The notes under the pieces are model-generated. The model made no database searches. It was not told where the DNA came from and saw nothing but the letters and a program-made list of their open reading frames with translations. A program made the position numbers and the translations under genes. This document shows, in pieces, positions 50,601 through 63,800 of a stretch of 64,000 nucleotides of DNA. Numbering within the stretch: position 1 is the stretch's first letter; each line of letters starts with the position of its first letter. The stretch is taken from NCBI GenBank assembly GCA_963580455.1, contig OY756958.1, positions 10,924,501 to 10,988,500 of the forward strand, written 5' to 3'. The DNA is from Euonymus europaeus. Lineage: Eukaryota; Streptophyta; Magnoliopsida; Celastrales; Celastraceae.

Positions 50601-51031
50601 CTTTCTAAGACAAATGGACAAAAACTTTTAAAGCTACTCCATACAGAGAGTGGAGCAACTTCGGACCATCAGAGTTGCTCGGTGTACACTTTTTATTGTT
50701 CTTCTAGGTCAAATTTTACGAGTATAATATTCCTAGATTATTTCGATGACAAAACGCCAACTTTCTATGACAAATGGACAAAAACGTTAAAAGCTCCTCC
50801 ATAGAGAGTGTTGTGCAACTTCGGACTATCAGAGTTGCTCGGTGTACACTTTTTATTGTTCTTCTAGGTCAAATTTTACGACTATAAGCATCCTGGATTA
50901 TTTCGATGCCAGAACCCTAACTTTCTATGACAAATGGACAAAACCGTTTAAAGCTCCTCCATAGAGAGAGTTGTGCAACTTCGGACTGTCCAAGTTGCTC
51001 GGTGTACACTTTTTATTGTTCTTCTATCTCA
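44634..51031 (+). repeat. 3199-bp (twenty-monomer) tandem duplication in block B2
   Basis: Unit 1 is about 44634-47832 and unit 2 about 47833-51031. Shared rare variants include CAAATTTTTCGAG (45593/48792), AAAGCATCTCCATAGCG (45193/48392) and GAGAGATTTGTGC (46645/49844). The only difference I noticed is ATCAATGAC at about 46126 against ATCAAAGAC at about 49325. Identity that high over 3.2 kb implies a very recent event. Confidence 0.88.
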
Positions 51032-54000
51032 TATTTTACGAGTATATGATTCCTAGATTATTTCGATGTGAAAACACCAACTTTACAAGACAAATGGGCA
51101 AAAACGTTAAAAGCTCCTCCATAGAGAGAGTTGGGCAACTTCTAATCGTCAAAGTCGCTCGGTGTGCACTTTTTATTATTCTTCTATGTCAAATTTTACG
51201 AATATATGCTTTGTGGATTATTTTGATGCCAAAATCCGAACTTTCTATGACAAATAGACAAAAACATTAAAAGCTCCTCCCTAGAGAGAGTTGTGCAACT
51301 TCGGAATATCAAAATTGCTCGGTGTACACTTTTTATTTTTATTCTATGTCAAATTTTACGAGTATAAGCTTCCTAGATTATTTTGATGCCAAAACCCCAA
51401 CTTTCTATGACAAATGGACGAAAACTTTTAAAGCTACTCCATAGAGAGAGTTGAGCAACTTCAGAACATAAAAGTTGCTCAGTGTACACTTTTTATTTTT
51501 ATTCTATATCAAATTTTACGAGTATAAGCTTCCTAGATTATTTCAATGCCAAAAATCCAACTTTCTATGACAAAATGACAAAACCGTTTAAAGCACCTCC
51601 ATAGAGTGAGTTGAGCAACTTCGGACTACCAAAGTTGCTCGGTGTACACTTTTGTTGTTCTTTTATGTCAAATTTTACGAGTATAAGCTTACTAGATTAT
51701 TTCGATGCTAAAACACCAACTATCAATGACAAATCAACAAAACCGTTAAAAACTACTCCATAGAGAGAGTTGAGCAACTTCGGACCATAAAAGTTGCTCG
51801 GTGTACAATTTTTATTGTTCTTCTATGTCAAATTTTATGAGTATAAGCTTCCTAGATTATTTCGATGCCAAAACCCCAACTTTCTATGACAAATGGACAA
51901 AACCGTTTAAAGTTCCTCGATAGAGTGAGTTGGGCAACTTCGGACTATCAAAGTTGCTCGGTGTACACTTTTTATTGTTCGTCTATGTCAAATTTTACGA
52001 GTATAAGCTTTCTAGATTATTTCGATTCCAAAACGCCAACTTTCTATGACAAATGGACAAAAACATTAAAAGCTCTTTCATAGAGAGAGTTGTGCAACTT
52101 CGGACTATCAAAATTGCTCCGTGTGCACTTTTTATTGTTCTTCTATGTCAAATTTTAAGACTATAAGAATCCTAGATTATTTCGATGCCAAAACCCCAAC
52201 TTTCTATGACAAATGGACAAAAACATTAAAAGCTCTTCCATAGAGAGAGTTGTGCAACTTCGGACTATCAAAATTGCTCGGTGTACATTTTTATTGTTAT
52301 TCTATGTCAAATTTTACGAGTATAAGCTTCCTAGATTATTTCGATGCGAAAACACCAACTATCAATGACAAATCGACAAAACCGTTAAAAACTACTCCAT
52401 AGAGAGAGTTGAGCAACTTCGGACCATAAAAGTTGCTCGGTGTACACTTTTTATTGTTCTTCTATGTCAAATTTTACGACTATAAGCATCCTGGATTATT
52501 TCGATGCCAGAACCCCAACTTTCTATGACAAATGGATGAAAACGTTAAAAGCTCATCCATAAAGTGAGTTGTGCAACTTCGGACTATCCAAGTTGCTCGG
52601 TGTACACTTCTTATTGTTCTTCTATCTCAAATTTTACGAGTATAAGCTTCCTAGATTATTTCGATGTGAAAACACCAACTTTACAAGACAAATGGACAAA
52701 AATGTTAAAAGCTCCTCCATAGAGAGAGTTGGGCAACTTCTAATCATCAAAGTCGCTCGGTGTACACTTTTTATTGTTCTTCTATGTCAAATTTTACAAG
52801 TATATGCTTTGTGGATTATTTTGATGCCAAAATCCGAACTTTCTGTGACAAATGGACAAAAACATTAAAAGCTCCTCCCTAGAGAGAGTTGAGCAACTTC
52901 GGACTATCAAAATTGCTCGGTGTACACTTTTTATTGTTATTCTATGTCAAATTTTACGAGTATAAGCTTCTTAGATTATTTCGATGCCAAAACCCCAACT
53001 TTCTAAGACAAATGGACAAAAACTTTTAAAGCTACTCCATACAGAGAGTTGAGCAACTTCGGACCATCAGAGTTGCTCGGTGTACACTTTTTATTGTTCT
53101 TCTAGGTCAAATTTTACGACTATAAGCATCCTGGATTATTTCGATGCCAGAACCCTAACTTTCTATGACAAATGGACAAAACCGTTTAAAGCTCCTCCAT
53201 AGAGAGAGTTGTGCAACTTCGGACTGTCGAAGTTGCTCGGTGTACACTTTTTATTGTTCTTCTATCTCATATTTTACGAGTATAAGATTCCTAGATTATT
53301 TCGATGCCAGAACCCTAACTTTCTATGACAAATGGACAAAACCGTTTAAAGCTCCTCCATAGAGAGAGTTGTGCAACTTCGGACTGTCGAAGTTGCTCGG
53401 TGTACACTTTTTATTGTTCTTCTATCTCATATTTTACGAGTATAAGATTCCTAGATTATTTCGATGTGAAAACACCAACTTTACAAGACAAATGGGCAAA
53501 AACGTTAAAAGCTCCTCCATAGAGAGAGCTGGGTAACTTCTAATCGTCAAAGTCGCTCGGTGTGCACTTTTTATTGTTCTTCTATGTCAAATTTTACGAG
53601 TATATGCTTTGTGGATTATTTTGATGCCAAAATCCGAACTTTCTATGACAAATAGACAAAAACATTAAAAGCTCCTCCCTAGAGAGAGTTTTGCAACTTC
53701 GGACTATCAAAATTTCTCGGTGTACACTTTTTATTTTTATTCTATGTCATATTTTACGAGTATAAGCTTCCTAGATTATTTTGATGCCAAAACCCCAACT
53801 TTCTATGACAAATGGACAAAAACTTTTAAAGCTACTCCATAGAGAGAGTTGAGCAACTTCAGAACATAAAAGTTGCTCGGTGTACACTTTTTATTGTTAT
53901 TCTATATCAAATTTTACGAGTATAAGCTTCCTAGATTATTTCGATGCCAAAAATCCAACTTTCTATGACAAAAGGACAAAACCGTTTAAAGCACCTCCAT

Positions 54001-54200
54001 AGAGTGAGTTGAGCAACTTCGGACTATCAAAGTTGCTCGGTGTACACTTTTTGTTGTTCTTTTATGTCAAATTTTACGAGTATAAGCTTCCTAGATTATT
54101 TAGATGCTAAAACACCAACTATCAATGACAAATCGACAAAACCGTTAAAAACTACTCCATAGAGAGAGTTGAGCAACTTCAGACCATAAAAGTTGCTCGG

Positions 54201-54520
54201 TGTACAATTTTTATTGTTCTTCTATGTCAAATTTTACGAGTATAAGCTTCCTAGATTATTTCGATGCCAAAACTCCAACTTTCTATGACAAATGGCAAAA
54301 CCGTTTAAAGCTCCTCCATTGAGTGAGTTGGGCAACTTCGGACTATCAAAGTTGCTCGGTGTACACTTTTTATTGTTCGTCTATGTCAAATTTTACGAGT
54401 ATAAGCTTTCTAGATTATTTCGATTCCAAAACCCCAACTTTCTGTGACAAACGGACAAAACCGTTTAAAGCTACTCCATAGAGAGAATTGAGCAACTTCG
54501 GACCATAAAAGTTGCTCGGT
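54201..54520 (+). repeat. Two-monomer segment present in B2, absent in B1
   Basis: Across this segment the B1/B2 offset rises from 32600 to 32919, a step of 319 bp. B1 joins the flanking monomers directly at about 21604 (GTACAATTGTTATTG). In B2 that word occurs after the extra pair, at about 54521. Confidence 0.78.
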
Positions 54521-57500
54521 GTACAATTGTTATTGTTCTTCTATGTCAAATTTTAAGACTATAAGCATCCTAGATTATTTCGATGCCAAAACCCCAACTT
54601 TCTATGACAAATGGACAAAAACTTTTAAAGCTACTCCATAGAGAGAGTTGAGCAACTTCGGACTATCAAAATTGCTCGGTGTACACTTTTTATTGTTATT
54701 CTATGTCAAATTTTACGAGTATAAGCTTCTTAGATTATTTCGATACCAAAACCCCAACTTTCTATGACAAATGGACAAAACCGTTAAAAGCTACTCCATA
54801 GAGAGAGTTGAGCAACTTCGGATCATAAAAGTTGCTCGGTGTACACTTTTTATTGTTCTTTTATGTCAAATTTTACGAGTATAAGCTTCCTAGATTATTT
54901 CGATCCCAAAACCCCAACTTTCTATGACAAATGGACAAAACCGTTTAAAGCTCCTCCATAGAGTGAGTTGACAATTTCGGACTATCAAAGTTGCTCGGTG
55001 TAAACTTTTTATTGTTCTTCTATGTCAAATTTTACGACTATAAGCATCCTGGATTATTTCGATGCCAGAACCCCAACTTTCTATGACAAACGGATAAAAA
55101 CGTTAAAAGCTCCTCCATAGAGAGAGTTGTGCAACTTCGGACTATCCAAGTTGCTCGGTGTACACTTTTTATTGTTCTTTTATGTCAAATTTTACGAGTA
55201 TAAGCTTCCTAGATTATTTCGATGCCAAAACCCCAACTTTCTATGACAAATGGACAAAACCGTTTAAAGCTCCTCCATAGAGTGAGTTGACAATTTCGGA
55301 CTATCAAAGTTGCTCAGTGTAAACTTTTTATTGTTCTTCTAGGTCAAATTTTACGACTATAAGCATCCTGGATTATTTCGATGCCAGAACCCCAACTTTC
55401 TATGACAAATGGATAAAAACGTTAAAAGCTCCTCCATAGAGAGAGTTGTGCAACTTCGGACTATCCAAGTTGCTCGGTGTACACTTTTTATTGTTCTTTT
55501 ATGTCAAATTTTACGAGTATAAGCTTCCTAGATTATTTCGATGCCAAAACCCCAACTTTCTATGACAAATGGACAAAACCGTTTAAAGCTCCTCCATAGA
55601 GTGAGTTGACAATTTCGGACTATCAAAGTTGCTCGGTGTACACTTTTTATTGTTATTCTATATCAAATTTTACGAGTATAAGCTTCCTAGATTATTTCGA
55701 TGCCAAAAATCCAACTTTCTATGACAAAAGGACAAAACCGTTTAAAGCACCTCCATAGAGTGAGTTGAGCAACTTCGGACTATCAAAGTTGCTCGGTGTA
55801 CACTTTTTGTTGTTCGTCTATGTCAAATTTTACGAGTATAAGCTTTCTAGATTATTTCGATTCCAAAACCCCAACTTTCAGTGACAAACGGACAAAACCG
55901 TTTAAAGCTACTCCATAGAGAGAATTGAGCAACTTCGGACCATAAAAGTTGCTCGGTGTACAATTTTTATTGTTCTTCTATGTCAAATTTTAAGACTATA
56001 AGCATCCTAGATTATTTCGATGCCAAAACCTTAACTTTCTATGACAAATGGACAAAACCGTTTAAAGCTCCTCCATAGAGTGAGTTGACAATTTCGGACT
56101 ATCAAAGTTGCTCGGTGTAAAATTTTTATTGTTATTCTATGTCAAATTTTACGAGTATAAGCTTCTTAGATTATTTCGATGCGAAAACACCAACTATCAA
56201 TGACAAATCGACAAAACCGTTTAAAGCACCTCCATAGAGTGAGTTGAGCAACTTCGGACTATCAAAGTTGCTCGGTGTACACTTTTTGTTGTTCGTCTAT
56301 GTCAAATTTTACGAGTATAAGCTTTCTAGATTATTTCGATTCCAAAACCCCAACTTTCAGTGACAAACGGACAAAACCGTTTAAAGCTACTCCATAGAGA
56401 GAATTGAGCAACTTCGGATCATAAAAGTTGCTCGGTGTACACTTTTTATTGTTCTTTTATGTCAAATTTTACGAGTATAAGCTTCCTAGATTATTTCGAT
56501 GCCAAAACCCCAACTTTCTATGACAAGTGGACAAAACCATTTAAAGCTCCTCCATAGAGTGAGTTGACAATTTCGGACTATCAAAGTTGCTCGGTGTAAA
56601 CTTTTTATTGTTCTTCTATGTCAAATTTTACGAGTATAAGCTTCCTAGATTATTTCGATGCGAAAACACCAACTATCAATGACAAATCGACAAAACCGTT
56701 AAAAGCTACTCCATAGAGAGAGTTGAGCAACTTCGGACCATAAAAGTTGCTCGGTGTACACTTTTTATTGTTCTTCTATGTCAAATTTTACGAGTATAAG
56801 CTTCCTTGATTATGTCGATGCCAAAACCCCAACTTTCTATGACAAATGGACAAAAACTTTTAAAGCTACTCCATAGAGAGAGTTGAGCAACTTCGGACCA
56901 TAAAAGTTGCTCGGTGTACACTTTTTATTGTTCTTCTATGTCAAATTTTACGAGTATAAGCTTCCTGGATTATTTCGATGCCAAAACCCCAACTTTCTAT
57001 GACAAATGGACAAAAACATTAAAAGCTCCTCCATAGAGAGAGTTGTGCAACTTCGGACTATCAAAATTGCTCGGTGTACACTTTTTATTGTTATTCTATG
57101 TCAAATTTTACGTATATAGCTTCCTTGATTATTTCTATGCCAAAACCCCAACTTTCTAAGACAAATGGACAAAAACTTTTAAAGCTACTCCATAGAGAGA
57201 GTTGAGCAACTTCGGACCATAAAAGTTGCTCGGTGTACACTTTTTATTGTTCTTGTAGGTCAAATTTTACGACTATATGCATCCTGGATTATTTCGATGC
57301 CAGAACCCCAACTTTCTATGACAAATGGACAAAAATGTTAAAAGCTCCTCCATAGAGAGTGTTGTGCAACTTCGGACTATAAGAGTTGCTCGGTGTACAC
57401 TTTTTATTGTTCTTTTATGTCAAATTTTACGAGTATAAGCTTCCTAGATTATTTCGATGCCAAAACCCCAACTTTCTATGACAAATGGACAAAACCGTTT

Positions 57501-58010
57501 AAAGCTCCTCCATAGAGTGAGTTGGGCAACTTCGGACTATCCATGTTGCTCGGTGTACAATTTTTATTGTTCTTCTATCTCAAATTTTACGAGTATAAGA
57601 TTCCTAGATTATTTCGATGTGAAAACACCAACTTTACAAGACAAATGGACAAAAACGTTAAAAGCTCCTCTATAAAGAGAGTTGGGCAACTTCTAATCAT
57701 CAAAGTCGCTCGGTGTACACCTTTTATTGTTCTTCTATGTCAAATTTTACGAGTATATGCTTTGTGGATTATTTTGATGCCAAAATCCGAACTTTCTATG
57801 AAAAATGGACAAAAACATTAAAAACTCCTCCATAGAGAGAGTTGTGCAACTTCGGACTATCAAAATTGCTCGGTGTACACTTTTTATTTTTATTCTATGT
57901 CAAATTTTACGAGTATAAGCTTCCTAGATTATTTTGATGCCAAAACCCCAACTTTCTATGACAAATGGACAAAAACTTTTAAAGCTACTCCATAGAGATG
58001 GTTGAGCAAC

Positions 58011-60326
58011 TTCAGAACATAAAAGTTGCTCGGTGTACACTTTTTATTGTTATTCTATGTCAAAATTTACGAGTATAAGCTTCCTAGATTATTTCGATGC
58101 CCAAACCCCAACTTTCTATGACAAATGGCAAAACCGTTTAAAGCTCCTCCATTGAGTGAGTTGGGCAACGTCGGACTATCAAAGTTGCTCGGTGTACACT
58201 TTTTATTGTTCGTCTATGTCAAATTTTACGAGTATGAGCTTTCTAGATTATTTCGATTCCAAAACCCCAACTTTCTGTGACAAACGGACAAAACCGTTTA
58301 AAGCTACTCCATAGAGAGAATTGAGCAACTTCGGACAATAAAAGTTGCTCGGTGTACAATTTTTATTGTTCTTCTATGTCAAATTTTAAGACTATAAGCA
58401 TCCTAGATTATTTCGATGCCAAAACCCCAACTTTCTATGACAAATGGACAAAACCGTTTAAAGCTCCTCCATAGAGTGAGTTGACAATTTCGGACTATCA
58501 AAGTTGCTCGGTGTAAACTTTTTATTGTTCTTCTATGTCAAATTTTACGAGTATAAGCTTCCTAGATTATTTCGATGCGAAAACACCAACTATCAATGAC
58601 AAATCGACAAAACCGTTAAAAGCTACTCCATAGAGAGAGTTGAGCAACTTCGGATCATAAAAGTTGCTCGGTGTACACTTTTTATTGTTCTTCTATGTCA
58701 AATTTAACGAGTATAAGCTTCCTAGATTATTTTGATGCCAAAACCCCAACTTTCTATGACAAATTGACAAAAACTTTTAAAGCTACTCCATAGAGATGGT
58801 TGAGCAACTTCAGAACATAAAAGTTGCTCGGTGTACACTTTTTATTGTTATTCTATGTCAAAATTTACGAGTATAAGCTTCCTAGATTATTTCGATGCCC
58901 AAACCCCAACTTCTATGACAAATGGCAAAACCGTTTAAAGCTACTCCATTGAGTGAGTTGGGCAACGTCGGACTATCAAAGTTGCTCGGCGTACACTTTT
59001 TATTGTTCGTCTATGTCAAATTTTACGAGTATAAGCTTTCTAGATTATTTCGATTCCAAAACCCCAACTTTCTGTGACAAACGGACAAAACCGTTTAAAG
59101 CTACTCCATAGAGAGAATTGAGCAACTTCGGACAATAAAAGTTGCTCGGTGTACAATTTTTATTGTTCTTCTATGTCAAATTTTAAGACTATAAGCATCC
59201 TAGATTATTTCGATGCCAAAACCCCAACTTTCTATGACAAATGGACAAAAACGTTTAAAGCTCCTCCATAGAGTGAGTTGACAATTTCGGACTATCAAAG
59301 TTGCTCGGTGTAAACTTTTTATTGTTCTTCTATGTCAAATTTTACGAGTATAAGCTTCCTAGATTATTTCGATCGAAAACACCAACTATCAATGACAAAT
59401 CGACAAAACCGTTAAAAGCTACTCCATAGAGAGAGTTGAGCAACTTCGGATCATAAAAGTTGCTCGGTGTACACTTTTTATTGTTCTTCTATGTCAAATT
59501 TAACGAGTATAAGCTTCCTAGATTATTTTGATGCCAAAACCCCAACTTTCTATGACAAATGGACAAAAACTTTTAAAGCTACTCCATAGAGATAGTTGAG
59601 CAACTTCAGAACATAAAAGTTGCTCGGTGTACACTTTTTATTGTTATTCTATGTCAAAATTTACGAGTATAAGCTTCCTAGATTATTTCGATGCCAAAAC
59701 CCCAACTTCTATGACAAATGGCAAAACCGTTTAAAGCTCCTCCATTGAGTGAGTTGGGCAACGTCGGACTATCAAAGTTGCTCGGTGTACACTTTTTATT
59801 GTTCGTCTATGTCAAATTTTACGAGTATAAGCTTTCTAGATTATTTCGATTCCAAAACCCCAACTTTCTGTGACAAACGGACAAAACCGTTTAAAGCTAC
59901 TCCATAGAGAGAATTGAGCAACTTCGGACCATAAAAGTTGCTCGGTGTACAATTTTTATTGTTCTTCTATGTCAAATTTTAAGACTATAAGCATCCTAGA
60001 TTATTTCGATGCCAAAACCCCAACTTTCTATGACAAATGGACAAAACCGTTTAAAGCTTCTCCATAGAGTGAGTTGACAATTTCGGACTATCAAAGTTGC
60101 TCGGTGTAAACTTTTTATTGTTCTTCTATGTCAAATTTTACGAGTATAAGCTTCCTAGATTATTTCGATGCGAAAACACCAACTATCAATGACAAATCGA
60201 CAAAACCGTTAAAAGCTACTCCATAGAGAGAGTTAAGCAACTTCGGATCCTAAAAGTTGCTCGGTGTACACTTTTTATTGTTCTTCTATGTCAAATTTTA
60301 CGAGTATAAGCTTCCTTGATTATGTC
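58011..60326 (+). repeat. Five-monomer (about 800-bp) higher-order repeat, three units
   Basis: Units start at the word TTCAGAACAT at 58011, 58809 and 59605, so spacings are 798 and 796 bp. Each unit holds in order: a TTCTATGTCAAAATTTACG monomer, a GTTGGGCAACGTCGG plus GTTCGTC monomer, a GAATTGAGC monomer, a GTTGACAATTTCGG monomer and a GCGAAAACACC monomer. Small deletions, such as AAATGGCAAAACC, make the unit slightly shorter than 800 bp. Confidence 0.86.
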
Positions 60327-60878
60327 GATGCCAAAACCCCAACTTTCTATGACAAATGGACAAAAACTTTTAAAGCAACTTCATAGAGAGAGTTGAGCAA
60401 CTTCGGACCGTAAAAGTTGCTAGGTGTACACTTTTTATTGTTCTTCTATGTCAAATTTTACGAGTATAAGCTTTCTAGATTATTTCGATGCCAAAACCCC
60501 AACTTTCTATGACAAATGGACAAAAACTTTTAAAGCTACTCCATAGAGAGAGTTGAGCAACTTCGGACTATCAAAATTGCTCGGTGTACACTTTTTATTG
60601 TTATTCTATGTCAAATTTTACGAGTATAAACTTCTTAGATTATTTCGATGCCAAAACCCCAACTTTCTAAGACAAATGGACAAAAACTTTTAAAGCTACT
60701 CCATAGAGAGAGTTGAGCAACTTCGGACCATAAAAGTTGCTCGGTGTACAATTTTTATTGTTCTTCTATGTCAAATTTTAAGACTATAAGCATCCTAGAT
60801 TATTTCGATGCCAAAACCCCAACTTTCTATGACAAATGGACAAAACCGTTAAAAGCTACTCCATAGAGAGAGTTGAGC

Positions 60879-63800
60879 AACTTCGGATCATAAAAGTTGC
60901 TCGGTGTACACTTTTTATTGTTCTTTTATGTCAAATTTTACGAGTATAAGCTTCCTAGATTATTTCGATGCCAAAACCCCAACTTTCTATGACAAATGGA
61001 CAAAACCGTTTAAAGCTCCTCCATAGAGTGAGTTGACAATTTCGGACTATCAAAGTTGCTCGGTGTAAACTTTTTATTGTTCTTCTATGTCAAATTTTAC
61101 GAGTATAAGCTTCCTAGATTATTTCGATGCGAAAACACCAACTATCAATGACAAATCGACAAAACCGTTAAAAGCTACTCCATAGAGAGAGTTGAGCAAC
61201 TTCGGACCATAAAAGTTGCTCGGTGTACACTTTTTATTGTTCTTCTATGTCAAATTTTACGGGTATAAGCTTCCTTGATTATGTCGATGCCAAAACCCCA
61301 ACTTTCTATGACAAATGGACAAAAACTTTTAAAGCTACTCCATAGAGAGAGTTGAGCAACTTCGGACCATAAAAGTTGCTCGGTGTACGCTTTTTATTGT
61401 TCTTCTATGTCAAATTTTACGGGTATAAGCTTCCTAGATTATTTCGATGCCAAAACCCCAACTTTCTCTGACAAATGGACAAAAACATTAAAAGCTCCTC
61501 CATAGAGAGAGTTGTGCAACTTCGGACTATCAAAATTGCTCGGTGTACACTTTTTATTGTTATTCTATGTCAAATTTTACGTATATAGCTTCCTAGATTA
61601 TTTCTATGCCAAAACCCCAACTTTCTAAGACAAATGGACAAAAACTTTTAAAGCTACTCCATAGAGAGAGTTGAGCAACTTCGGACCATAAAAGTTGCTC
61701 GGTGTACACTTTTTATTGTTCTTGTAGGTCAAATTTTACGACTATATGCATCCTGGATTATTTCGATGCCAGAACCCCAACTTTCTATGACAAATGGACA
61801 AAAACGTTAAAAGCTCCTCCATAGAGAGTGTTGTGCAACTTCGGACTATAAGAGTTGCTCGGTGTACACTTTTTATTGTTCTTTTATGTCAAATTTTACG
61901 AGTATAAGCTTCCTAGATTATTTCGATGCCAAAACCCCAACTTTCTATGACAAATGGACAAAACCGTTTAAAGCTCCTCCATAGAGTGAGTTGGGCAACT
62001 TCGGACTATCCATGTTGCTCGGTGTACAATTTTTATTGTTCTTCTATCTCAAATTTTACGAGTATAAGATTCCTAGATTATTTCGATGTGAAAACACCAA
62101 CTTTACAAGACAAATGGACAAAAACGTTAAAAGCTCCTCTATAAAGAGAGTTGGGCAACTTCTAATCATCAAAGTCGCTCGGTGTAAACTTTTTATTGTT
62201 CTTCTATGTCAAATTTTACGAGTATATGCTTTGTGGATTGTTTTGATGCCAAAATCCAAACTTTCTATGAAAAATGGACAAAAACATTAAAAACTCCTCC
62301 ATAGAGAGAGTTGTGCAACTTCGGACTATCAAAATTGCTCGGTGTACACTTTTTATTTTTATTCTATGTCAAATTTTACGAGTATAAGCTTCCTAGATTA
62401 TTTTGATGCCAAAACCCCAACTTTCTATGACAAATGGACAAAAACTTTTAAAGCTACTCCATAGAGATGGTTGAGCAACTTCAGAACATAAAAGTTGCTC
62501 GGTGTACACTTTTTATTGTTATTCTATGTCAAAATTTACGAGTATAAGCTTCCTAGATTATTTCGAAGCCCAAACCCCAACTTTCTATGACAAATGGCAA
62601 AACCGTTTAAAGCTCCTCCATTGAGTGAGTTGGGCAACGTCGGACTATCAAAGTTGCTCGGTGTACACTTTTTATTGTTCGTCTATGTCAAATTTTACGA
62701 GTATAAGCTTTCTAGATTATTTCAATTCCAAAACCCCAACTTTCTGTGACAAACGGACAAAACCGTTTAAAGCTACTCCATAGAGAGAATTGAGCAACTT
62801 CGGACAATAAAAGTTGCTCGGTGTACAATTTTTATTGTTCTTCTATGTCAAATTTTAAGACTATAAGCATCCTAGATTATTTCGATGCCAAAACCCCAAC
62901 TTTCTATGACAAATGGACAAAACCGTTTAAAGCTCCTCCATAGAGTGAGTTGACAATTTCGGACTATCAAAGTTGCTCGGTGTAAACTTTTTATTGTTCT
63001 TCTATGTCAAATTTTACGAGTATAAGCTTCCTAGATTATTTCGATGCGAAAACACCAACTATCAATGACAAATCGACAAAACCGTTAAAAGCTACTCCAT
63101 AGAGAGAGTTGAGCAACTTCGGATCATAAAAGTTGCTCGGTGTACACTTTTTATTGTTCTTCTATGTCAAATTTAACGAGTATAAGCTTCCTAGATTATT
63201 TTGATGCCAAAACCCCAACTTTCTATGACAAATGGACAAAAACTTTTAAAGCTACTCCATAGAGATGGTTGAGCAACTTCAGAACATAAAAGTTGCTCGG
63301 TGTACACTTTTTATTGTTATTCTATGTCAAAATTTACGAGTATAAGCTTCCTAGATTATTTCGATGCCCAAACCCCAACTTCTATGACAAATGGCAAAAC
63401 CGTTTAAAGCTCCTCCATTGAGTGAGTTGGGCAACGTCGGACTATCAAAGTTGCTCGGTGTACACTTTTTATTGTTCGTCTATGTCAAATTTTACGAGTA
63501 TAAGCTTTCTAGATTATTTCGATTCCAAAACCCCAACTTTCTGTGACAAACGGACAAAACCGTTTAAAGCTACTCCATAGAGAGAATTGAGCAACTTCGG
63601 ACCATAAAAGTTGCTCGGTGTACAATTTTTATTGTTCTTCTATGTCAAATTTTAAGACTATAAGCATCCTAGATTATTTCGATGCCAAAACCCCAACTTT
63701 CTATGACAAATGGACAAAACCGTTTAAAGCTCCTCCATAGAGTGAGTTGACAATTTCGGACTATCAAAGTTGCTCGGTGTAAACTTTTTATTGTTCTTCT

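Larger units (their letters stand above)
43990..55090 (+). repeat. Satellite block B, copy 2
   Basis: Same variant order as block B1, enlarged by about 3.2 kb through a 3199-bp tandem duplication. It also has two monomers (about 54201-54520) that are missing in B1. It starts through the same TTATTCTGTGTTAAATTT junction monomer as B1. The end is placed where the CCAGAACCCC monomer near 55066 stops matching B1. No gene is seen. Confidence 0.85.
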
